64,000 nt of DNA from Huiozyma naganishii CBS 8797 (taxonomy: Eukaryota > Ascomycota > Saccharomycetes > Saccharomycetales > Saccharomycetaceae), in contig NC_035933.1 in assembly GCF_000348985.1 (NCBI RefSeq), positions 310,001 through 374,000 of the forward strand, given 5' to 3'. This document shows, in pieces, positions 1-9,069 of the stretch. The notes under the pieces are model-generated. The model had not been told where the DNA came from. It saw only the letters and a program-made list of their open reading frames with translations, and made no database searches. The first letter of the stretch is position 1. Every line of letters starts with the position of its first letter. The position numbers were made by a program, and so were the translations under genes.

Positions 1-614
1 ACCTTGGCATTCAAATTTGGATTCTGTTCATCGAACCAAATATTGGAGCATCTCTTCAGAATCTTTGGAAGCATATGGTCCACTGAGTTGATACTGAATG
101 CTTTATCCACATTGAAGATTTCCATGGCGCCATCTACACCGGTTCTAAACCCTTCCCATTTCTCTGCAAAATTGTCCTTTGGCGGAACAAACATCGTGAA
201 TTGAAACTCAGAATCGCTAGTCTTCTCCAGGACAATCAATGAATTTGGCTCATTCCAACCTGACAAGTAGTAGAAGTCGTTATCCTGCTGGAACGGGTAG
301 AACACTGCCCCTGACGCAAATTTAACCGTGCCACTCGGGATAATAATGCATGAACCTTTTGGTACTTGACTTATCAATTGGGCACGGCGTGTGTGGTACT
401 CTATCGCGGTTATCCCAAGAGTGAGGTCCCCACTTTTAATCAAGTTTGGTCTTGTCTCATGGATTGGTTGCCCAGCTTCGTGCAGTAGTCTCTCTCTGTT
501 GAAAAATATCCTCGAGTTGTTCTGTAATGTAACGGTCCCAGTATGCAACAGTCTCCCGACGGTAGCAGTGGCACTGCTCCGATACACTAATGGCAATAGC
601 CTTCTCGATAACAT
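1..614 (-). CDS. ICP55: Icp55, mitochondrial intermediate-cleaving aminopeptidase (5' part only)
   Basis: The gene runs off the left edge of the window; 204 codons are visible. The protein is a metallopeptidase of the aminopeptidase P type that trims one residue from mitochondrial matrix proteins after presequence cleavage. The ATG at 614 opens a basic, acid-free N-terminus (MLSRRLLPLVYRSSATATVG) typical of a mitochondrial presequence. Residues about 65-190 are an aminopeptidase P N-domain, with the segments PSGTVKFASGAVFYPFQQD and FYYLSGWNEPNSLIVLEK. The metal-binding C-terminal pita-bread domain lies outside the window. It is divergent to AIM9, as in S. cerevisiae (YER078C and YER080W); YER079W is absent from the gap. 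Identification is by recognised sequence plus synteny. Confidence 0.93.
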   Translation of the reverse strand, partial: MLSRRLLPLVYRSSATATVGRLLHTGTVTLQNNSRIFFNRERLLHEAGQPIHETRPNLIKSGDLTLGITAIEYHTRRAQLISQVPKGSCIIIPSGTVKFASGAVFYPFQQDNDFYYLSGWNEPNSLIVLEKTSDSEFQFTMFVPPKDNFAEKWEGFRTGVDGAMEIFNVDKAFSINSVDHMLPKILKRCSNIWFDEQNPNLNAK

Positions 615-924
615 GCTCTTTCTCTGTTTTTAGTCACCTGTACGGGACTATTATGCATGTACTTAGCAGCAAACGCTATATTCACAGAAAGATAACACGG
701 GCTAATATTTGCAATCAGCACAGTCTTGTGGGGAAATTCTTGTTGCAATGTATCGTTTTCGCTAGAACCGTCTGTCTGTTGTATTCGTCAAACTCTGCTT
801 CAGTGAATAATTTATGTACTTTTCCAACCTGTTGCCAATTAAATTGGTTTTGAGACAGAGGATGAGTCTTCCTCTTCTTGAGGAGGACAGGACGAAGAAA
901 GGGAGACTACTCGCCACAAGTACA
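615..924. other. ICP55/AIM9 divergent promoter region
   Basis: This 310-base gap separates the ATGs of two divergent genes for mitochondrial proteins. In-frame ATGs for AIM9 also exist at 814 and 862, so part of the gap could be translated. I see no strong transcription-factor site. Confidence 0.5.
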
Positions 925-2880
925 ATGTTATCTCTACGTGGTGTTGGTAGACGTTGTGGCACTCTTTTGAGGCGTCCCCTTGTGGCACTTGCTGGCAAGC
1001 AGACTGCCTCCATCTGTTGCAATGTACAGAACAAACGGTTTATCTCGAGTGAACCGGAGAAGAAGTTCACGAAACTGAACAGTGACAATGATAAGAACCG
1101 GGATACCATCTTCCAGTATACATGGGGTACTTGGTTGAAGAACGATGCTGCGGAAAAGCGGAAGAGAACAACTAGGTTTTCCATTGAGGGGCTCAACGCT
1201 GTGCTGAATGAGATGTACACGCTTTCTAAGAACAGTGCCTCTGTAGACTCAGGGGCTGACTCCAGTGCCATACCTGCTCCTGTGAGAAACGAGGGGAACG
1301 GTACTGTCAGTTTGCCACATAACACGATCATCCCCAACTTGGACGTGTTGAACGCTAATGAGAGGCAGGTGGTCATCAAGACAATCTCAAGCATCCACGA
1401 GGGTAAGCATCACCGTGTGTACAAATTGAGCACCAATGTGGAGTCTACCCCACTTATTCTGCGGATCCCCTACGCGATTGACCCTATTGAAACCATTTCT
1501 ACGAGGTTGAAGAGTGAGGTGGCCACGCAGGATTACCTGCAGAACAACTTGGGCGTCAGTGTTCCCAAGATTTACGTCTACGGTTCCGACAATAAGAACC
1601 CTCTGGGTGTGCCCTTCATGCTGCAGGAGTTCATTGAAGGTGATCTACTGATGAAGTCGTGGGATCCCTTGGCAGACGATGCGTCCGAGGGGAAACCGCC
1701 AGCGGCATTGCAGAAAGTGGTCAACCAGATGGCCGATTTGCATTCAAAGGTCATTTCCGGTGAGTTCGGTGCCACTGGGTCTATTTATTTCAAAGACGAT
1801 GTTCCTGAGGATAAGAGAATGGACGTGATTGACGGGAGATGGTGCATTGGCCCTATCACGGAGAGAAGTTTCTGGAAACATAAGTTGGGTCTGCGTGCTA
1901 ACAAGGATGTTTCCCCAGGACAATTTTTGGGGCCCTGGGATGGTGCAGATGTCACTGCGATTGTGAAGAATCTTGGTGGCATAGAGGCTGCGAACGCGAG
2001 AGGAAGACTGAGTCTTATCGATGCTGGTTCATCCTCCGAGGCAGACAAGAAAGGTGTTCTGAGGGAGCAAGTCTCGACTTTCGAGAATCTGAGCAAGATT
2101 GCACCATGTCTTTTCGACTCTAGTGACAAGGCGATAGCTTCGTCAAAGATCCCTAACCTCCAAGAGATGATGAACCCAAGATTGTACTTGCCCGATCTGG
2201 ATCCCCTGAATGTCATAGTGGACAAGAAGAGTTCCAAACTGTACCTTCTAGATTTTGAGGGGAGTTGTGTGAAGCCATTTATCTTACAGAACTCGCCCAA
2301 GTTTATCGAGTACGAGGGCCCCAAGATCTACGATATCAAGAAAGAGATCCCTGATTTCGACCAGATGAACGATAACGAAAAGGCTCAATGCCAGTTCATC
2401 TACAAGAGGACGCGGAACCAGTACCTGTGGGAGAACGCTTTGAACGAGAGACACCCAGACCTGATCATCTCGATGGCCCCACCTATCAAACTTCTGAGAA
2501 GCGCGTACGTGGCTGCTCTAGAGAGGAAGACAGATGACGGGTACTTGATCGTCGACGAGAACTTACTCCAATTGAAACAAGTGTGGGGGGACCTATACAA
2601 GAACGGTCTTGTCCCCAAGGAGAGTTACCCACTGGAGTACACCGAGGAGCAAACCGCCAAGCACGCGAAGGATATCAACGCACTGCACCAGAGACTGATC
2701 TCTTCGCCGTTCGCGGCGACGCAAGGCTGGATCCCACAAGACATGTTCGAAAGCTTGGTACGCGGCGGACTCGTCATCAAAGACGAGCACGGCAATTACA
2801 AGATCAAGACGGCCGCGGGGGGGCCAACGGACTCCGAGCACTCCGAGCACTCCGAGAACTCCGCATGCACAAGTACATAG
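925..2880 (+). CDS. AIM9: Aim9, mitochondrial protein of the aminoglycoside phosphotransferase-like family
   Basis: The protein has 651 residues from the ATG at 925. In-frame ATGs at 814 and 862 would add 37 or 21 residues, including an acidic stretch (LLEEDRT). I prefer 925 because it opens with a basic presequence-like segment (MLSLRGVGRRCGTLLRRPLV). The body carries kinase-like signatures: a nucleotide-binding region around HRVYKLSTNVE...LILRIPYA, and the late motif LPDLDPLNVIVD...LYLLDFEGS, which resembles the Brenner/DFG part of choline and aminoglycoside kinases. In S. cerevisiae, loss of AIM9 raises the frequency of mitochondrial genome loss; the substrate is unknown. The C-terminus ends in a short Ser-Glu-His repeat (residues about 639-647). 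The neighbours match S. cerevisiae (ICP55-AIM9-SER3). Confidence 0.9.
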   Translation: MLSLRGVGRRCGTLLRRPLVALAGKQTASICCNVQNKRFISSEPEKKFTKLNSDNDKNRDTIFQYTWGTWLKNDAAEKRKRTTRFSIEGLNAVLNEMYTLSKNSASVDSGADSSAIPAPVRNEGNGTVSLPHNTIIPNLDVLNANERQVVIKTISSIHEGKHHRVYKLSTNVESTPLILRIPYAIDPIETISTRLKSEVATQDYLQNNLGVSVPKIYVYGSDNKNPLGVPFMLQEFIEGDLLMKSWDPLADDASEGKPPAALQKVVNQMADLHSKVISGEFGATGSIYFKDDVPEDKRMDVIDGRWCIGPITERSFWKHKLGLRANKDVSPGQFLGPWDGADVTAIVKNLGGIEAANARGRLSLIDAGSSSEADKKGVLREQVSTFENLSKIAPCLFDSSDKAIASSKIPNLQEMMNPRLYLPDLDPLNVIVDKKSSKLYLLDFEGSCVKPFILQNSPKFIEYEGPKIYDIKKEIPDFDQMNDNEKAQCQFIYKRTRNQYLWENALNERHPDLIISMAPPIKLLRSAYVAALERKTDDGYLIVDENLLQLKQVWGDLYKNGLVPKESYPLEYTEEQTAKHAKDINALHQRLISSPFAATQGWIPQDMFESLVRGGLVIKDEHGNYKIKTAAGGPTDSEHSEHSENSACTST

Positions 2881-3642
2881 CACTTCACACCCACGCGTGT
2901 ATATATAACATGTATATAACATGTATAGGATGTCAGAGAGAGAAACATACAAACGGTGCACCCACATACTTAACAGCTCTCGCCGCGGTGTGCGGGTGTC
3001 TCAGCCTCCCCGGAGATGTATCTCCCGCTGCACGCCCTGCCGCCGGAGATACATCTCCGCACACATACACCACTGCTCTCCCCCCACAGATAAAGCGAGG
3101 AACAGCCGGAGCAGAAACACTAGGCCCGTCTCGCGCTGCTTGTCCCCTTTTTTGCAGACGTAGTTCGCTGCATGCTGTGGGGCCTGTTAACTATGAGTAT
3201 TCGTCTCGTCCTGTCTCCCCCCCCAGCAAGCCCTAACTCGTCTCCCACAGACGGGGAGGGTTCGGCTGCCGTTTGACTCTGGCCGGCTCGCAGTACAATT
3301 TCCACCGTTTTCTGGCGGTGCGGGTTCTCCTCTTTTTCCCGTTCGCTGCCACCGTTTTTCTGCGTTGCACAGCGTTGTATGGTGCTGTGCTGTGCTGTGG
3401 CGTCGTGTTTGCGTGCACTGTGCTGTGCGTTCTGCGTGCGGGCCAGAGTCACAGCGGGCGTCAGTTGGGCCACCAATGTGTGAGTAATAGCCCGTCTGTT
3501 GAGAGGAGACAGTAGAGCTTGAATATATATATATATATATAGGTGTGTGGTTTCTGATCCAGCAGTACCCAGATACCACTTCTTCTTGTTCGTATCTCGG
3601 CAGAACTAAGTAGACACGTCCAATCGCTCACCACACACAAGT
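2881..3642. other. AIM9-SER3 intergenic region
   Basis: This 762-base gap holds the AIM9 3' end and the SER3 promoter. It contains a perfect 15-bp inverted repeat (3011-3025 and 3045-3059), runs of CTGTG units near 3380-3425, one AGCCCTAA Tbf1-type site near 3230, and a (TA)n tract at 3523-3541. Short reading frames here look like chance. Confidence 0.6.
3011..3059. repeat. 15-bp perfect inverted repeat with 19-nt spacer
   Basis: The arms are CGGAGATGTATCTCC at 3011-3025 and GGAGATACATCTCCG at 3045-3059. Each arm is itself almost palindromic (GGAGAT..ATCTCC), so the element could be a hairpin in RNA or two copies of one dimeric protein site. Function is unknown. Confidence 0.75.
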
Positions 3643-5052
3643 ATGAGTTACCAAAATATTGACAATCTGCAAGGTGCGTTCCAGCACGGTGTTAACCTGG
3701 GGTCCTCCCCCGGTGCAGTCTCGACTTCACCAACGCAGTCGTTCATGAACACTCTGCCAAGAAGACTCAGTGTCTCAAAGCAGCAGAAGGTCCTAAAACC
3801 TTTCTCTACTGGGGATATCAAGATTTTACTCCTAGAGAACGTTAACAAGACTGCAATCGCTACGTTCAAGGATCAAGGTTACCAAGTGGACTTCCACAAG
3901 GGTGCCCTGCCAGAGGAGGAACTGATAGAAAAAATCAAGGACGTTCATGCAATTGGGATCAGATCGAAGACGAAACTTACAGCAAACGTCCTGAAACATG
4001 CAAAGAACTTGGAGGTCATTGGGTGCTTCTGTATTGGGACTAACCAGGTCGATTTAGAGTACGCTGCCTCCAGGGGGATCGCAGTGTTCAACTCCCCATT
4101 CTCTAACTCGAGATCCGTCGCTGAATTGGTCATCGCGGAAATTATCAGTCTCGCAAGACAACTGGGCGACAGATCCATTGAATTGCACACGGGTACTTGG
4201 AACAAAGTCTCCGCTAAATGCTGGGAAGTAAGGGGCAAGACGCTGGGGATCATAGGGTACGGTCACATCGGGTCCCAATTGTCCGTCCTGGCGGAGTCCA
4301 TGGGGCTGCACGTTATCTACTACGATATCGTCACCATTATGGCCCTGGGGACCGCAAAACAGGTCCCCACGTTGAACGAACTGCTCAACAAGGCCGACTT
4401 CGTCTCCTTGCATGTCCCAGAGACTCCAGAGACGAAAAACATGATCTCAGCACCACAGTTCGCGTCCATGAAGGACGGTGCCTACATCATTAACGCCTCC
4501 AGAGGTACCGTTGTCGACATTGCGTCCCTTGTCGCGGCCATGAAGGCTAAGAAGATCGCAGGTGCCGCCTTGGACGTGTATCCAAACGAGCCAGCCAAAA
4601 ACGGCGCAGGGTCCTTCAGCAACGAGTTGAACAGCTGGACCAACGACCTCGTCTCCTTGACAAACGTTATCCTGACCCCACACATCGGTGGGTCCACCGA
4701 GGAGGCACAGAGCTCCATCGGGATCGAAGTCTCCGACGCTTTGAGTAAGTACATTAACGAGGGTAACACGGTCGGCGCTGTCAACTTCCCAGAAGTCAGT
4801 TTAAAGGCATTGGACTACGACCAAGAAAACACTGTGCGTGTCCTGTACATCCACAAGAACGTCCCAGGTGTCTTGAAAGTCGTCAACAACATCTTGTCCA
4901 ACCACAACATCGAAAAACAATATTCTGACTCGAGGGGGGAAATCGCTTACTTGATGGCAGACATCTCCTCCGTCAACCAAAGCGATATCAAGGAAATATA
5001 CGAAGATTTGAACAAAACGGACGCTAAGATCTCTATTAGACTGCTGTACTGA
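3643..5052 (+). CDS. SER3: D-3-phosphoglycerate dehydrogenase (Ser3/Ser33)
   Basis: This enzyme catalyses the first step of serine synthesis from glycolysis, oxidising 3-phosphoglycerate with NAD. The 469 residues equal the usual length of the yeast enzymes. The Rossmann motif GYGHIG is at residues 205-210. The 2-hydroxyacid dehydrogenase active-site set is intact: Arg287 in ASRGT, Glu316 in YPNEP and His347 in PHIGGS. The C-terminal 75 residues form an ACT-type regulatory domain (VRVLYIHKNVPGVLKVVNNI), consistent with feedback control by serine. The first 50 residues are a low-complexity yeast-type extension. The position after AIM9 corresponds to SER3 (YER081W); SER33 is its duplicate, and sequence alone does not separate them. 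Confidence 0.95.
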   Translation: MSYQNIDNLQGAFQHGVNLGSSPGAVSTSPTQSFMNTLPRRLSVSKQQKVLKPFSTGDIKILLLENVNKTAIATFKDQGYQVDFHKGALPEEELIEKIKDVHAIGIRSKTKLTANVLKHAKNLEVIGCFCIGTNQVDLEYAASRGIAVFNSPFSNSRSVAELVIAEIISLARQLGDRSIELHTGTWNKVSAKCWEVRGKTLGIIGYGHIGSQLSVLAESMGLHVIYYDIVTIMALGTAKQVPTLNELLNKADFVSLHVPETPETKNMISAPQFASMKDGAYIINASRGTVVDIASLVAAMKAKKIAGAALDVYPNEPAKNGAGSFSNELNSWTNDLVSLTNVILTPHIGGSTEEAQSSIGIEVSDALSKYINEGNTVGAVNFPEVSLKALDYDQENTVRVLYIHKNVPGVLKVVNNILSNHNIEKQYSDSRGEIAYLMADISSVNQSDIKEIYEDLNKTDAKISIRLLY

Positions 5053-6007
5053 TCCCAGTGTCTGCTATAAAGAAGGTCACATCACCCGTAATGTGGAAGT
5101 TATAAACGATAAAGTTTTCTTTTGATGGGATATTTTGGAACGTACGTAAGTGAGATAGACATATTTCTGTAATGATATTTTCTACGAGAGTAACCAGCTA
5201 TACCATGGGGGGGTCTCAGGGAATCAATTTGTGATTACAACAAGGATCTAACCAGTTGGTGAAGAAACTGCTGAAATTGAACATGTAGGTAAAATATATG
5301 TGTATCCCAAACATCAAATCTACGAACCTCAATTGAATTGGTATAACAACCTTCCAATGTGAGAAATGTTCGGCGAGAAAAATGCGCAAACATGGACACC
5401 GAGTACACCCTCAGGATAAGTATCAGAAGGATATAAAGGCTTCTAATACATCAACACAAACATCTTCTGTCCCGTTCCCAGGGTACGCGCAACTAGTCCT
5501 AATTATTTTATCGCTATTATAAATGAAGTTAAAAATATTGAATTGATCAATCTTGAGCTAATACCATTTGATTGTGCCTGTCTCGATATAGTTCAATTAG
5601 GGCTAAAGTGCATATAACTTGGTAGATAATTAAACTATAACGAAACGGATCGTATCAAACGGTATTGTCTCGAAATCAATTAGTACACTTTAAATTGTTT
5701 ACGGATTTTTGCTCTTACATTTGTAAAGTATTAGTTAGCCTCATATGAGATTTTACAAGCTATATCCTGAGCTTTCTATATATTTTCTTTAAGCGAGGAT
5801 CCATCACATAAAACACAACGCAAAACAATTCGCAGTTTTATTTTTTTGATCAAAAGTCCCGTCTTGTCTTTTTTCCACTCTTGTGGTTGTGTTAAGGTTG
5901 CTGGTATTAAAAAAGATGTTAGCCCCCAGATCTCTGAGAGAGAAGAGAGCGAATGGAAAAAGGTAACTTGTAACACCTTTCCAGACGTTACAAACGTTTA
6001 ATGTTGA

Positions 6008-6079
6008 TTCCGAAGCCGGGAGTCGAACCCGGGTCTCCACGGTGAGAACGTGATGTGATAGCCGTTACACTACATCGGA
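6008..6079 (-). tRNA. tRNA-Glu (anticodon CUC)
   Basis: This is a 72-nt cloverleaf without intron. Reading the minus strand: acceptor TCCGATG, D arm with GTGTAACGGCTATCAC, anticodon stem TCACG, loop TTCTCAC giving anticodon CTC, T arm CCGGG-TTCGACT-CCCGG, acceptor CTTCGGA and discriminator A. The internal A and B boxes for TFIIIC are present (GTGTAACGGC; GGGTTCGACTCCC). Apart from the anticodon region it closely resembles the common yeast tRNA-Glu. Acceptor pair 6-67 is U-U rather than a Watson-Crick pair. The desert upstream of its 5' end holds transposon remnants, the usual target zone of yeast Ty elements. Confidence 0.96.
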
Positions 6080-6251
6080 TTGTTGAAATATTTTAATTTT
6101 GTAATACCTCATATTCAGAAATAGTACACACGTTGTTTGGAAATGCGATCCTATGTCCTGGACGCAGGATATGGGGTCACAAAGCATTGTAAAAATTAAC
6201 TAGAGAGCTCAACCAAAGGCAGACTAGGAGAAAAAAACCTTACCTTAATAA

Positions 6252-6384
6252 GTTTACCGTGGCTGTGCGCCTCGAGATAAAGATTAGCACGTCGAAGGTT
6301 GCTACACCTTTCGAATCAGGTTACCGTGGCTGTGCGCCTCTAGACAAACATAAGCGCCCAAAAGGTCACTGCACCTCAATAAGA
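6252..6384 (+). repeat. Two imperfect tandem copies of a ~66-bp unit
   Basis: Copy 1 (6252-6318) and copy 2 (6319-6384) share a near-identical head, TTACCGTGGCTGTGCGCCTC, followed by diverged tails that each end in a small hairpin-like AAGGT...ACCT. They lie 170-300 bp upstream of the tRNA-Glu 5' end, so a degenerate LTR fragment is possible, but no LTR ends are visible. Confidence 0.7.
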
Positions 6385-7339
6385 TATTAGTCACCAAAAT
6401 GATAGAGACCAATAGGAAACAAAAGAATAAGGACACAGTAGTAACACAAAAGTGAAAGCGAGGAGATCAGGAAAGAGAAAGAACCTTCTGGAGAATCCTA
6501 CGAGCCATCCAGAAATAAAAAGTATGAATGGGCAAGAACTTGCCAGATTTTGAAATGGAGTTGGGAAGAAGTTATATTCTAGATTAGAAATAAAAGGAAC
6601 AACACTTGATAGATAAGTAATTCATAGGTAAGAATACAATATCTTACAGATTGGATCGCGATAGTTCTTTATAGATCTTAGTGTGATCGGCGTTACTATA
6701 GTTCGATTAAGTCCAAAGCCTTGGTCTTTGAGTAATAATCGATAGTCGTTCAAGAGGGGTTTCCTAATGTTCAATCTAGTGGTAAATAATAACAATGAAG
6801 TATTAAAATATATAAATTAATCATATGTATCTTTTAGGCTGAAATGTACAGAAGAGTAACAAGCGAAGTGTTCGAGACTTGTTGTTCTCTTCGACGTCAA
6901 AGTTTTATGAAGAACCTGCGTCTCTCCTTCGAACCTCAAACAATACAGAAAAATTTGAAATAGTGGCACTTACATGAATCCCTAAACAGATCATTTGCCA
7001 AGACGTTGAGTATGTCGTAGATGAAAACGGAAAAAGTAAAAAACATTTTATTTGTTCTTACATAAGTACAAAAGTATGTATATACTTGTATGTGTTATGA
7101 TTCCCTCACATGAAGAGGCTAAGCATTAATTATGGTTTGAGTAGATCCATTAGTGAGTTATCGATACGCAAATGTGCTATATCAGAAAAACTTTGGATAG
7201 TGGTATATGTTTTCTAGTTATTATTGACGTGTGCGCTACTTAAGAAACATCTGTTGGACCAAGGCTAAACTCTTAACTGTAACTTTGTATTTTCTTTTCC
7301 AGAAGCTCTTATATCTCATAATCTGTTATAGAACATTCT

Positions 7340-7690
7340 GCTGGATGTAGAAAATGACTATGATAAGGATGATAAGATATCTTCATAGGCATAAACAAGA
7401 CACACACTTGATAAAAGACACAATTGTTAACGAGACAAATAATGATGCCACAAGTGTGGAAGTAACTAACATCTTGAGAAAGTGAAGAGCCACACCATTG
7501 ACTCTGAGCAAATTCTCACATATATAATGCCTAACTACCTCGAATGAATTGATCCTTCTATCTGTTACAATATAGAAGAGATCATCGAACCATATACTTA
7601 TATATTAAGTATATACCAGAAGTAAAGTGAACTAAAACATCTAACATACTCTCCTTCAATGAATAGACACAAACAAGACACTATTCAACA
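7340..7690 (+). mobile_element. Solo LTR of a Ty-like retrotransposon (full-length, 351 bp)
   Basis: The element begins TGCTGGATGTAGAAAATGA and ends CCTATTCAACA-like (actual end CTATTCAACA), giving TG...CA termini with near-inverted ends TGCTG/CAACA. It is flanked by a perfect 5-bp target-site duplication, CATTC, at 7335-7339 and 7691-7695. A second copy of the same LTR lies at 57613-57837; the shared right half (about 7484-7645) is over 90 percent identical by eye. No internal gag-pol sequence is present, so this is a solo LTR left by LTR-LTR recombination. The TSD fixes both boundaries. It lies about 1.3 kb upstream of the tRNA-Glu. Confidence 0.93.
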
Positions 7691-8126
7691 CATTCAAGGA
7701 AACGTCTAGTAAGAAAAAAGGGTACTAAGGTTAACGAATTTTATCAGATGGGTTTACTATTACATCGGGGCTTGAAGTGCTGTCAAGCAGCAAAAAATGT
7801 TGGATATTGGAAATCCAGCTTCGTACAATGTTACATTGCTTATCGTCATATAAAAGATGAAAACAATTCATCGACAGTTTATGTAACTCTCCTATATAAT
7901 GCGTATACGGGGGAGAAGCTTCCGGCGCTCGGCAGTGACCGTCTGCTGGAGGACCCTGCCACACATCAAACATGCGTAGTGCAGCATCATTCTTAGCTTC
8001 TAGCAAAAAAATGATTAAAAAGAATCTTCAAGCATTATTGTTTATTACAGAGAGTAGCCTATAAAAATTGGTAGGTTAATAACGATAAAAAAATAAAAAT
8101 CTTGCTTGTGGGTAATAATCAAAAAT

Positions 8127-8480
8127 ATGTGAGGATAAAGCGGGAACTTCCTTTGGGAATGGACTCATGACCCGTTACCCTATCTAATACAGTACTGTGA
8201 ACTATTATAAACCCAACATGTGAGTATACGAACTCGAGACATGCGGATGGCCCGTTATCCGGAAAATATATAAACCCCAAGGTAGCTGCACCGACATCTT
8301 TCAAGACCGTCTCTAAATCCAGAACCCGAAAAGGGAACCAGTTTTAGACAAGGAAGCACAACTGATATAACTACATATCTTACGTATACGGCGTAAATAC
8401 ACAATATCAGAGTCCTTACACACTTTACTCAATCACAACCTGCTTTAGCTCTTACAAAATACTATTTAAAGATAGTTTGC
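8127..8480 (+). repeat. Degenerate dispersed repeat, family 2, copy A
   Basis: The left part (8127-8200: GGGAACTTCCTTTGGG, then ACTCATGACCC) matches the reverse complement of 57910-57985. The right part (8265-8480) matches 8605-8820, with blocks such as CCCAAGGTA, ATCTTT.AAG and AGCTCTTACAA in the same order. This pattern suggests decayed copies of one element, possibly an old LTR. Ends and any target duplication cannot be placed. Confidence 0.6.
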
Positions 8481-8559
8481 GGATCTTTCCTTCCAATGAA
8501 CCATTAATTTACTAGCTGGGGAGATTTGACACTGTGAATGATCTTAACACCAACTTTAC

Positions 8560-8820
8560 AGGGGAACCGCTGGGCATTCCGTTGCTACATTATCCCAAAA
8601 AAGTGCAAGCTCCCAAGGTATCTATTTCGGTATCTTTGAAGGCCAACCCTGAAAACCAGACCGCTGAATCAGGAAGACTTTGACAATCAAACACACCCAA
8701 TATAAGTTGTATGCCTACGTATTCGGTTTACATATATCAATAACAGGCTGTTTTTTCACTTATTTCTTAACCACAACGGACTTGAGCTCTTACAATAAAT
8801 TTCTTTATAAACCTATACAC
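8560..8820 (+). repeat. Degenerate dispersed repeat, family 2, copy A2
   Basis: This is a diverged direct repeat of 8265-8480. The best block is 8716-8815 against 8383-8475: TACGTATtCGG / TACGTATaCGG, then ACAAC..aCTTnAGCTCTTACAA. Boundaries are approximate. Confidence 0.5.
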
Positions 8821-9069
8821 ACCATGTACGTTTATCGACAATACTCAGAGGATTGCGTGCTGAACAATTCAGAAATCTCTCGTGAATATCGAAGAGAAGC
8901 TTATAGAACACTAAACGGATAATAAAAAAAGGTAAGCGGAAACTAATATATAAAAATGTTGTATTATAACTTCTAGCAGCGTCTTACTAAAATGCCCATG
9001 ATGTGATTACTAAAAATTTATAAGAGTACATATTAGTATTTTCCTAGTGTACAAATAAGATAGGTTGAA

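Larger units (their letters stand above)
5053..9069. other. 4-kb AT-rich gene desert at a synteny break
   Basis: No convincing protein gene lies between SER3 and RAT1; reading frames are short and lack family signatures. The stretch holds a tRNA-Glu, a solo LTR, a two-copy tandem repeat and two diverged copies of another repeat. Composition is far more AT-rich than the flanking genes. A point centromere was looked for: no CDEI-AT-CDEIII arrangement was found. Confidence 0.75.

Noticed and set aside
2583..3236. 217-codon frame after AIM9
   Set aside because: The first half is AIM9 in another frame and the rest is intergenic; no domain is visible.
5053..9069. Possible point centromere in the gene desert
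   Set aside because: No CDEIII-like TTCCGAA core next to an AT-rich CDEII and a CDEI box was found; the only TTCCGAA is the tRNA acceptor end.
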